Shown here one piece after another: positions 52,501-60,590 of a stretch of DNA of 64,000 nt. Source of the DNA: Athripsodes cinereus (Eukaryota > Arthropoda > Insecta > Trichoptera > Leptoceridae); NCBI GenBank assembly GCA_947579605.1, contig OX388314.1, positions 28,240,948-28,304,947 on the forward strand, read 5' to 3'. The translations under genes and the position numbers were made by a program. Below the pieces are notes generated by a model. The model did not search any database. It had not been told where the DNA came from and saw only the letters and a list, made by a program, of their open reading frames with translations. Each line of letters opens with the position of its first letter. Within the stretch, counting starts at the first letter, position 1.

Positions 52501-54877
52501 TATTCTGGATACGGATGCAAGCAACGTCGGCATTGGAAGTGTACTATCTCAGGTTCAGGATGGTCAAGAACGCGTAATTGCGTACTTCAGTAAAGTTTTG
52601 TCAAGGCCGGAACGCAACTATTGTGTAACGCGAAGAGAGTTACTTGCTGTAATCAAGTCAGTTGAGCACTTCCGCAAATACCTATATGGACGGAAATTTC
52701 TTTTAAGGACAGATCATTCGGCGCTTGTATGGCTGTTACGATTCAAGAATCCTGAAGGTCAGGTTGCAAGATGGATAGAAAGATTGCAAGAATATGACTA
52801 TGATTCTGAGCATCGAGCTGGACTTCGTCATAAAAATGCTGATGCACTGTCAAGGCGTCCATGTCCAGAGGATTGCCAGCATTGTAATAAAGCGGAGGAA
52901 AGGTTCGTCATGATTCGTAGAACTACAGTCATCGATAATTTTTGGCAAGATGATGAAATTCGAGCGCACCAGTTGGAAGATCCTGACCTTGGACTTTTGA
53001 TGCAGTGGAAAGAAAATGATCGAAAACCTTCATGGGAAGAAATAGCTTCATGTTCACCAAATGTTAAATCATATTGGGCACAATGGCAATCCATAGTTGT
53101 GGAAAACGGGTTGTTGAAACGTATTCTGGAAAGTGAAGATGGAACACAGCAGAAACAACAGCTATTGGTTCCAAGGAAGAGAGTTCCTGATGTCCTTAAG
53201 CTGCTTCACGATGATGTGTCTGGTGGACACTTGGGAGTTAAAAAAACTACAGAAAAGATTCGTCAGAGATTTTATTGGGTCCGTTACACTGAAGATGTAA
53301 AAGATTGGTGTAGAAGATGTGTGACTTGTGCTACTTCGAACGGACCTCAAAAACAGAGGCGTGCGCCAATGAGACAGTACAATGTAGGTAGTCCATTTGA
53401 AAGAATAGCCATCGACATAGCAGGACCGTTTCCCACAACTGAAAGAGGGAACAAGTATATTTTAGTAGCAATGGACTATTTTAGTAAATGGACAGAAGCC
53501 TATGCATTACCAAATCAAGAGGCTACCACTGTTGCTGAAATCTTGGTAAGAGAGCTGATAAGTCGTTTTGGAGTACCGTTGGAGCTTCATTCGGATCAAG
53601 GAAGAAATTTTGAGTCAGCCGTATTTCAGCAAGTATGTGAGATATTGGGAATTCGAAAAACGAGAACAACTGCTTTGCATCCACAGTCGGATGGAATGGT
53701 GGAGCGAATGAATCGAACATGTGGAAAATATCTGTCGAAGGCGGTGTCTGATCATCAGAAGGATTGGGACGAATACATCCACTTGTTCTTATTGGCCTAT
53801 CGTTCGGCAATTCATGAGACAACGGGACAAACACCAGCGAGTGTGATTTTTGGCCGTGAACTACGGTTACCTTGCGACTTGCAGTATGGATCTAAGCCTG
53901 GAGAGGATCTTGTTGGAGAAGATTATGTATCGGAACTTCGGAGAAAGATGAACGACATCCATGAACGTGTGCGGGCTAATATTCAAGTGGCTAGTGACAG
54001 GATGAAGGAAAGATATGATGTCAAAGCTGTGGAAGGAGGGTATCAAGCTGGAGATTTAGTTTGGTTGTTCAATCCTCAACGGAGACGAGGCTATTCACCG
54101 AAGCTTCAAAAATCCTGGGAAGGACCGTACGAGGTGATTAAAAGAATAAATGACGTTATTTATCGAATACGACGAAAATCAAATGGCAAGCCGAGGGTGG
54201 TACATTTCAATCGCTTAGCACCGTTTTTAGGAGACAATAAAAGTGAAGGAAACAACCCGATTGTTCAAGTCTGTAAAGTCCTAAGTGAAGAGAAGAGTTT
54301 TGAAGAGTTTATGAAGACGCCTCAACGAAGAATTCATCATGGTGTCACTATCGAAGTTGAGCAAGATCTTTTTGACACTCCAGAGGATTATGTTTTGGCT
54401 CATTGCTTGGCTCAGAATGCAAAATTTACTAATGGCATAGCCAAAGTTTTCAAGAAGAAGTACGGGATATTGGAAGAGATTAAGGCCAAGAGTTTGAAAA
54501 TTGGAGAAGCGGTCCATCTACAGCATGGGGAACGACATATATTTTACATGGTAAATAAAGCAATCCCTGAAGAACAAACAGAGTATGTTCAGATGTGGCA
54601 CTGTTTACAAAGTTTGCGGGATCAAATGTTACAAATGAATCTTACGAAGCTCGGCATACCAAGGATAAGTGGCAGTATGGATTGGAAAGTTGTTCGAAAT
54701 ATGATAGAAGAGATCTTCTGTAATACTGGAATTAATGTTTTAGTTTGTTGTTTTAATCCAGGGTATAGTGAGAACATCAAGAAGTCTGTACCTTGTTATT
54801 TCTTCAAGACTTCACATTGCAGAGAGGATTCAGGATGCTCCTATCTTCATCCAGAGAATTCGTTCGGGACGAACTAA
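49541..54877 (+). CDS. Gypsy Gag-Pol polyprotein with TARG1-like macrodomain and CCCH finger
   Basis: One 1778-residue ORF. A SAP-like N-terminus (about 5-50) and coiled coil (60-130) precede a retrotransposon Gag domain (about 155-320). The zinc knuckle is C363-C366-H371-C376. The retropepsin motif reads LLLDTRAT (D429): the usual glycine of D-T/S-G is arginine. Reverse transcriptase has YLDD (843-846); RNase H starts FILDTDAS (D990). Integrase has an HHCC zinc domain (from H1223) and a DD35E triad (D1292, D1352, E1388). After about residue 1600 comes a macrodomain like TARG1/OARD1 (DLF..PEDYVLAHCLAQNAKF, GIAKVFKKKYG, YMVNK, IPRISGSMD), with K1673 and D1714 aligning to the catalytic Lys84 and Asp125 of human TARG1. 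The end is C1752-X7-C1760-X5-C1766-X3-H1770, a CCCH finger. No frameshift separates gag from pol. Removal of ADP-ribose from proteins is the inferred added activity. Confidence 0.93.
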   Translation: MSSKKLTLLDLKVVDLKRELEERDADTSGTKGVLQLRLRKVMEEAGEDPETYIFELPITTSELYKEIEKKLQENATAMKEEIERLREDSRGTKEEIERKFQEYSVSFDERISELTKQVKVLENQALSSTARTDFEQNTTVDTEFKCVESGATSMVEHVRSDMPTFDGKNSWEEYLTLFETVAMINGWSMTRKASVLSISLRGDALRVLQMIPLADRQNFKSLVERLEMRFGQKHMEQVYRSQLKNRVQRPNETLQEFEADVARLVRCAYPTVSDDVCESLAVDKFLDGLRASETQQAIKLARPQTLRDALTQALEFEAVRQSVRGHAQSCVMEAVQENQPLSIEDVVEKVLEALKGKKRQLRCWDCGQIGHLRNRCPGKLKRVDGRGQLSTRIANASKRYADVASFSGQVSSMFINGKVNGKNLKLLLDTRATKTIMRPDLVCEKKQIKSTKWTLRTATGESASVCGETVANFHIGSTIFDHQVLVAEIEEEVILGMDVMAKYGFKLDLKRRTLKIGDEDILVQEHEEFATRVLAAEVVTIPKQSEMLVRAYLDCDIPNGHVLVVESNANTEAGKGVLIARVLIQAKKDILVRLMNINDYPVTIKEGVYLSMCSSVSSVTCRVSGGQVSSEEVPKHLDDLVKEACKELTKEQSKQIRSFIARNQDVFENPSQPKGRTSVVSHRIDTGDARPIRQVPRRLPLAKRAEADQIIQDMERDKVIEPSSSPWCSPVVLVRKKDGSTRFCVDFRQLNNVTKKDSYPLPRIDDTLDTLAGCKIFSTLDLKSGYWQVGLEPKDREKTAFSIGSGLWQFIVMPFGLCNAPATFERLMESVLRGLSWETCLVYLDDIIVLGKCFEEHLRNLEQVFSRLRAANLKLNVKKCTLFRRQVNYLGHVVSEEGVAVDPEKIRAVQDWPTPKDKHEVRSFLGLSTYYRRFVLGFADIAKPLTKLTEESNEFIWDSKCQCAFEELKKVLINSPILSYPRAEGNFILDTDASNVGIGSVLSQVQDGQERVIAYFSKVLSRPERNYCVTRRELLAVIKSVEHFRKYLYGRKFLLRTDHSALVWLLRFKNPEGQVARWIERLQEYDYDSEHRAGLRHKNADALSRRPCPEDCQHCNKAEERFVMIRRTTVIDNFWQDDEIRAHQLEDPDLGLLMQWKENDRKPSWEEIASCSPNVKSYWAQWQSIVVENGLLKRILESEDGTQQKQQLLVPRKRVPDVLKLLHDDVSGGHLGVKKTTEKIRQRFYWVRYTEDVKDWCRRCVTCATSNGPQKQRRAPMRQYNVGSPFERIAIDIAGPFPTTERGNKYILVAMDYFSKWTEAYALPNQEATTVAEILVRELISRFGVPLELHSDQGRNFESAVFQQVCEILGIRKTRTTALHPQSDGMVERMNRTCGKYLSKAVSDHQKDWDEYIHLFLLAYRSAIHETTGQTPASVIFGRELRLPCDLQYGSKPGEDLVGEDYVSELRRKMNDIHERVRANIQVASDRMKERYDVKAVEGGYQAGDLVWLFNPQRRRGYSPKLQKSWEGPYEVIKRINDVIYRIRRKSNGKPRVVHFNRLAPFLGDNKSEGNNPIVQVCKVLSEEKSFEEFMKTPQRRIHHGVTIEVEQDLFDTPEDYVLAHCLAQNAKFTNGIAKVFKKKYGILEEIKAKSLKIGEAVHLQHGERHIFYMVNKAIPEEQTEYVQMWHCLQSLRDQMLQMNLTKLGIPRISGSMDWKVVRNMIEEIFCNTGINVLVCCFNPGYSENIKKSVPCYFFKTSHCREDSGCSYLHPENSFGTN

Positions 54878-54881
54878 ATTA

Positions 54882-54891
54882 AGAGGGAGGC
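54882..54891 (+). other. Polypurine tract
   Basis: AGAGGGAGG just before the right LTR, the expected plus-strand primer. Confidence 0.75.
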
Positions 54892-54893
54892 AA

Positions 54894-55268
54894 TGTTACG
54901 TAATCACCATTAGGAGGGTACTTAAGTTTGGAAGTTTAATGAATTTGAATTTTTATATTATTTTTGGTTATGGAATGTTTGGAAAATAATGACAGGTGGT
55001 TGTTTTGGTTTTGATAAAAAAAAAAGAGATCTACATAGGCTGGAAGAAAGATGTTATATAATGGGTATATAAGAAATCTGTGTGAACTGTAATAATATGT
55101 GACGTATATATAAATAATAGTTGTTGTAATATGTATTTTAAATAAATAATAATTGTAAATAAATAAAAACGTTTAAATAAATTGTTAATTTTCAAGATGT
55201 CATTCTTTTAATTGAATTCAGACTTTATTTTCCCTGACACAAGTTATAGAAAAACGATTTACGTTACA
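54894..55268 (+). repeat. Right LTR
   Basis: 375 bp; I see no difference from the left LTR. Confidence 0.95.
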
Positions 55269-55272
55269 GTAT

Positions 55273-56420
55273 ATTTTTTTTCATCAATTTCTTTGCATGC
55301 AAATATAGCTCCATTTTACTATCTCCGTCTGTCAAATAAATTGTTTTTATGGCTTTTTGTTTAACATGATTGTAAAAGGCTTTGCCGTGTAAAAATGAAT
55401 AAATAAAAGTAATAAATACCTAAATATTATTTATACAAAACACTGTCTTAACCCACTCTACATATAATTAATTTTTAGAACGTTTTCGATGACAATGTAA
55501 ACGAATGCTAAAATTTAAAACTACATAATAGACATGCCGAAATTTTGGTCAAAAATATAAGGGAATGGTTATGGTTGGTAGGGTAGGAGGAGAGGGAGTT
55601 GGTAGAGGAGAGGTAAAGAGTGGTTCGGGAGAGGTAGTAATGTTGATTATATTTGAGGCTGTTGAATATTAACAAATTTTTATTAATTTAAAAGCTTTCG
55701 AAAGCAATCTTGTAAATTAATAAATTCATCATCTGACTTACCTACTATATATTTTATTTACTTAATTATAACGAATTATGTAGTACAAGGATCCATTGAT
55801 CGATACGCTAAAGTCTATCTGGTAAGAGTCACAATTCTTGCATAGAATTGGTCTCCCATTGATAACTGTTGGAAACAAGTTATCAAAGTAAGACACATTC
55901 TATGTTGGGTGCTCCACGGAATAGTTTATTTAGGTACCTACTTATTATACTCACAAACTAGGTACGAATTTAGGCCAGTGTCAAAACATGAAATTAAAAA
56001 AAAAACGGATATTTATTACACTGAATAGTTGCCGGTTGGACATTTCATCTGTAATTATTATTATTATTATTATTAGTCGCTTGGTCTAGTTAACACAGTG
56101 TAATAGACACCGTAGTCTGTTTTTCATTATAACGTGTCCCTTGTGAATCATTATTACAGTATAACCATACAATGACTTTTGCTATATACACTCATACATC
56201 ACGGTGCGGGGTCGCATCGGTATCTACCCACTTATGTTAGTTAGATACACGTAGTTGAAAGAAAATACAAAATTAATGAAAATAATAATATACAATTTTT
56301 AATAGGTAGGTTGATGAAAGTATTATTATCACCCATAAAATTTAATGATGGTGGGTAGATCAGATTGATAATTTTATTATTTATTTATTTGAACATCATC
56401 TACTTGTAGAATAATTACAT
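55273..56420. other. AT-rich spacer
   Basis: No gene. 55355-55410 is a LINE-like tail (GGCTTTGCCGTGTAAAAATG). 55570-55640 is a G/A-rich one-sided tract. 55840-55925 holds the two ends of repeat A in scrambled order. (TTA)n at 56058-56076. Confidence 0.55.
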
Positions 56421-56427
56421 ATACCTA

Positions 56428-56815
56428 CAGTCGATTCCGCTTAATTGGGACAGCCGCTTATTTGGGACAAAGCTCAAAGAACAGAGACCAAACCAAGAAA
56501 CCAATAGTAAATTTATATGTTTAATTGGAACAACATTCCGCTTAATTGGGACAGTAAATTTAAGTTCACAATACATAATTAGTCCAATATAAGTCACATG
56601 TGACAGAAGCCATGTTGAGAGTCCAGAGGATGTGAATTTGCAAGTGTGAATTGCTGTAGTGTTCGGTGATAAGGATTGTTCTGTGATGTCGTTTTTATTG
56701 TTAGCTATGATTGATCCATCTTCTTGTATCCAGTCTGTCTTGTTATTTTTATTGGTAACTATAATTGATGATAGTTTACACGTGTTTTGAATTTTGAATT
56801 TCATGTCTGACATTG
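56428..56815. mobile_element. Fragment of a pogo/Tigger-type element
   Basis: CAGTCGATTCCGCTTAATTG follows TA (56426-56427), and the CCGCTTAATTGGGACA motif recurs at 56529-56550. This matches the ends of pogo/Tigger elements. The minus-strand open frame 56415-56813 (132 codons) may be the transposase C-terminus, but I recognise no catalytic motif. The opposite end was not found. Confidence 0.5.
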
Positions 56816-56829
56816 GATTTGTTTGTGTT

Positions 56830-57045
56830 GTGGTTTTAAATTAAAAAAATTATATTCTGTAATTTTATTTTTAAATTTTAATATCTTTTATATAATTTCT
56901 ATTACATTGTCTTTTATGTTTTTATATCATTGAGATTTGAGTGTGTTTGTGTTGTGTTTTCAATTTTATTGTTGTGGAAATTGTTTATATATATGTATCA
57001 TGTAATAAGGGCTTATTGCCGTAGAATGAATAAATAAATAAATGA
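56830..57045 (+). repeat. LINE 3' tail, family C
   Basis: ATCATGTAATAAGGGCTTAT then TGCCGTAGAATGAATAAATA; same tail as the reversed copies at 13495 and 27805. Confidence 0.6.
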
Positions 57046-57179
57046 ATAATTATTATGTTACACATATTTTAAAGAAAAAATATGTACAAAGAATTTGATA
57101 AATAAATTGTTTGTACCTACCCATTTATTATTCTAATTAGGATTTTTTTCTTCTTAAAAGTTTATATTACATATTTGTA

Positions 57180-57440
57180 TCATCATCATCATCATCATCG
57201 CCCTCAACGCTCCTCTCGGGAGCACAGGGCAGAAACCAGCCTTCTCCATTCAGAGCGTCTCTGTGCCAATTGCGTCACCTCTTTCCACGACATTCCTTGC
57301 GCTCTGATATCGTTGTCATAGGAACGGTGTGTTGTGAAAGAGGGACGCCCGGGCCGACGGAACCCCTGCGGACGGAAGAACAGTGCTCTTTTTGGCCAAC
57401 TATCATTAGGCATTCTCAAAACATGTTTGACATATTTGTA
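57180..57440 (-). pseudogene. LINE C-terminal fragment, family G, reversed
   Basis: The minus strand reads HVLRMPNDSWPKRALFFRPQ then RRPGRPSFTTHRSYDNDIRA and RRSEWRRLVSALCSREER*, followed by (GAT)n. It is over 90% alike to the 43501-44024 copy in this part, and more severely 5'-truncated. Confidence 0.78.
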
Positions 57441-57444
57441 ATTT

Positions 57445-57950
57445 ATATGATAATTTATATAACCTATATGTATGTAATTTACAGTTTCCAAGAGGTTTCG
57501 GTACTAAGAATCCGATTGGATCTTTAGGGTTATATTGTAGAAGTAAAATATAATAGTCTTAATGAATCTTTCTTTTTATATAACTGGCAATACAGTAAAA
57601 GACATTTGGTGCAGATGGCGTCGAATCATATACCTAATATGTAGACAAATAATAATATATGTAGTTCTGTAGGTCCAAATAAAAGAAATTGGGGTAAATA
57701 TCTTCTCCAGGGAGCGTTTTAAGGTTAATAAAGGAAATGACCGAAAATGAAAAATAATGAAAAAAGGTGATACTATAAGTCTTTATGAAGTGAAGGTGCT
57801 TGGAAATTTGATGGGAAATGAAGTACACATAGGCAAAAAAAAAACATTTGTTAGAACAAGGAATGAAGCGTTGATATTGTTAATTATGTCTTTTATTTTC
57901 AGAGAAGTACTACTGTATGATTGGGTAACTTTTGTGAAAAGCATTAAGGC
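57445..57950. other. AT-rich spacer
   Basis: Open frames here (57634-57828, 57757-57966) show no motif; nothing supported. Confidence 0.55.
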
Positions 57951-57954
57951 GAAA

Positions 57955-58126
57955 ACACACTATTAACACGCGACGTGACCTGACGAAACGTGATGCGTGT
58001 TGAGTGGAATCAAATTTTATTGTTTTCTATGACCAGAATCACATTACGAATATCCGACGCGACGCCATGTGCATAGTACAAATCGGGAGTCAACACGTCG
58101 AGTCACGTCGCGTGTTAATAATGTGT
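57955..58126. mobile_element. Short palindromic MITE
   Basis: ACACACTATTAACACGCGAC and the downstream GTCGCGTGTTAATAATGTGT are inverse complements over about 27 bp, including ACACGCGACGTGAC. 172 bp. No clear target duplication. Confidence 0.7.
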
Positions 58127-58154
58127 CACAACCTTTATTTTAAAATAGGTGTAG

Positions 58155-58310
58155 GTATCATGTTCCGTGGAGCATCCGGCAAACACTTGGTATCCCAATC
58201 TTTTCCGTTAGTTTTCGATTGCCCTGTAAAAGGTGGGTGTCCGAAAAAAAACATTTTTCTTCTAAAATTCGGCCATATGGTTTGCCATTGCCACCCATCC
58301 TAAAATGGCA
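58155..58310 (+). repeat. Dispersed repeat A, 5' two-thirds
   Basis: TTCCGTGGAGCATCCGGCAA, CCGTTAGTTTTCGATTGCCC, GGTGGGTGTCCGAAAAAAA and TGCCACCCATCC. Confidence 0.75.
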
Positions 58311-59785
58311 TCCAAATATCATGACATCTTCTACAAGTATAGTTGCTGGCAGGCAAACTACTCGTAATGAACAAGCAAATTATCCTCTCAATGTTGACAA
58401 AATATCGCGATATTTCTACTCTTCCCTGTTTCCTGTCAGTTTTTTTTTTCAGTTCAACCAATAAACATCTTTATAATAAGTCGGTAATAAAGACCGTTCA
58501 CACCAGTGAAGAATCATAAAAATAATATGAACGTGACAGTCATCACTTTATTATAATAATAATTATTAAAAGTCATCATAAAAATATTAATAAGTTCAAC
58601 TTCGCACTAAAGTCGAGCAGGCACTTGCTAGATGGAACTGGAGAAATATTGAGGTTGTAGAATATAATTTATGTGATTTCTGTCGACAATTTCTATTATA
58701 AAGTATTATTATTACTTTTACTACTGCTCAAGTATTAATTGAAGCACCTACTACTAACCTAGAGTACGGTTGCTGCTGCCCACAGAAGCACGTCCGGGAT
58801 ATTTTTCATTATACCCTCTACTGTTAATTAACATTGTGACTTTTCACAGAAGTTCACACTCTCGTATAATTTTGTAGTTGAGTATTGATTACACTTTTAG
58901 ATTACTAGTATAATATGGATGATATCATACAGGAATTTTAAACATAATCGTAAATCATTGTCGTAGTTAAAATTGAAACTTAGTTTTTTGTACAATGAAA
59001 AACATCGTTTTTATAGTGTGGCGCATATTCTTTCTCTTTTTACCTGCAAAGCCACTTGCGACAACTTCACGACTCTCCACTTGGCGTTGGATTCCGGCTC
59101 ATGCGCACGCTTCGGCGGAGGCGCTGGGAACCAAAAACTCAGTGGCTACGAGTTATTTAAAACTTTCCTTAAAACATTTTTTAACAAGTAATACAATTGT
59201 GCCTTTTAAATTTATATAAGAATTAAGGAATAAAATGTGTGTAAAGTAAACCGTGCAATGAAACAATAAACGTACATCATAAAATACATCTTAGTTCTCA
59301 TTACGAAACAACCATATCAAATCACGAATCTCTGAGTTGCCTCATGCTCTACAAAGACTATGTCTAGCTGGAATAACATAAGAATCCTCACCAGGAAGAG
59401 AGGTATTACATCATACTCAAATTATATTCTAGCTTTTCTAAAGTAGTTGAGCGGTATGTACCTACTGATCAATACCTATATCCTATATACTACATGTGTT
59501 AACTTTTAAACCACATCCAAAACTATGTTTACTTGATACAAAATGAAAATTCTCGCTGTTTGAGGTTGAAGTTGGTTTAAATATTGTAGTAGGTATAAAA
59601 CAAAAACCAACCAACGTGGTAGCAAATGCGGTCATAAGTCTGAAATGATATCAGATGCTAGAAAAAATATGTACTTATGTAGAATTAATCAATCGATTTG
59701 CAAAAACAAATTGTCAAGTTGCAGATACATATGTAGCTAGGCAGGGAATGACTTATGGAAACTCAGAATCCTTAAACGAAAAACC
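58311..59785. other. Spacer with one GC-rich patch
   Basis: 59045-59155 is GC-rich and open in two overlapping frames, one reading WIPAHAHASAEALG, which faintly recalls a LINE RNase H motif. Not enough to annotate. The rest is AT-rich with no gene. Confidence 0.45.
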
Positions 59786-59788
59786 TGG

Positions 59789-60116
59789 TGTTGAATACTG
59801 CCATCTGTGTGGTGAATTATGAAGCACTGGTCACTGGCTATAGACATAAGGTGATAATCTATGGCGAATAAATTCAATTCAGGGTTTGTCTTTGGTTACG
59901 TGTATATAATACACACACACTTGTTGATCCACCTCTTCTTCTCCAATACACAGTCAAATAACATTAATATCTATACTGTTCTATTTTGTTACAAGTTTTA
60001 CATTAAATCCAATATAATTAAGAAAAAACAGTGTTTGTTCTGCATTACTCATCATTTACACACAACTCAACATTAAGCGATCGTGAAGGGACATAGGCGA
60101 TCGAGACACAACAACA
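59789..60116 (+). repeat. Probable 5' LTR of the BEL/Pao element
   Basis: Starts TGTTGAATACTGCCATCTGT and ends ...GACACAACAACA directly before the primer-binding site. Bounds are inferred from TG/CA and the PBS, because the matching LTR is outside the window. Confidence 0.6.
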
Positions 60117-60137
60117 TTGGCGACCGTACAACAGGAC
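60117..60137 (+). other. Primer-binding site of the BEL/Pao element
   Basis: TTGGCGACCGTACAACAGGA, a TGGCGACCG-type site as used by many BEL/Pao and Gypsy elements. Confidence 0.7.
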
Positions 60138-60590
60138 ACCTTTCGGAAAAAACATCGAATCCATCATTGCGTATCGTATCCTATATTTTCCTATTCATTT
60201 ACAATTCTATCCTATAATATTACATTTCCATTCAAATAGATCAATATATTTAACTATCTGGGGATTCATTGCCATTTTATATAAATATTATACATTTTAA
60301 GGTTAATTGTTACAATAATATCTACCCTACAATTTCACTACTGTATTCGTATCTAATTGTTGATTTAAAACATTTGTTTAATAAATAAAACTAATATTAT
60401 CTTTATTGTTTTGCAGATAACCCGTGATTCCATCATTTTTCGGCATTTTTATTGAAAAAAAACTGTGTGTAAATTCTCGTGAGAAATATTGTTGCAAAAT
60501 AGTCGCGTGTTTTCAATGTTCATTGATTGGCATTTTTTGCATTGAGTTTTCTCTTTTTATTATTGTATATTTTTAACATTCTAGTGAATT

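Larger units (their letters stand above)
49098..55268 (+). mobile_element. Complete Gypsy (Ty3-type) LTR retrotransposon with macrodomain
   Basis: 6171 bp. Both LTRs are 375 bp (TGTTACGTAATC...GATTTACGTTACA) and appear identical. A 4-bp GTAT duplication flanks the element (49094-49097 and 55269-55272). A primer-binding site follows the left LTR and a purine tract precedes the right LTR. One ORF spans gag, pol and an unusual C-terminal extension. No envelope gene. Identical LTRs imply a recent insertion. Confidence 0.97.

Noticed and set aside
49652..54517. Antisense open frames within the Gypsy ORF
   Set aside because: Shadows of the gag-pol frame; no motifs and no independent start context.
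54335..54877. Host OARD1 gene or exon next to the retrotransposon
   Set aside because: The macrodomain is in the same uninterrupted frame as integrase, has no start codon context or splice sites of its own, and lies between integrase and the polypurine tract inside the two LTRs.
58973..59219. Small gene with WIPAHAHASAEALG
   Set aside because: Two overlapping frames are equally open, and the resemblance to RNase H is too short to support.
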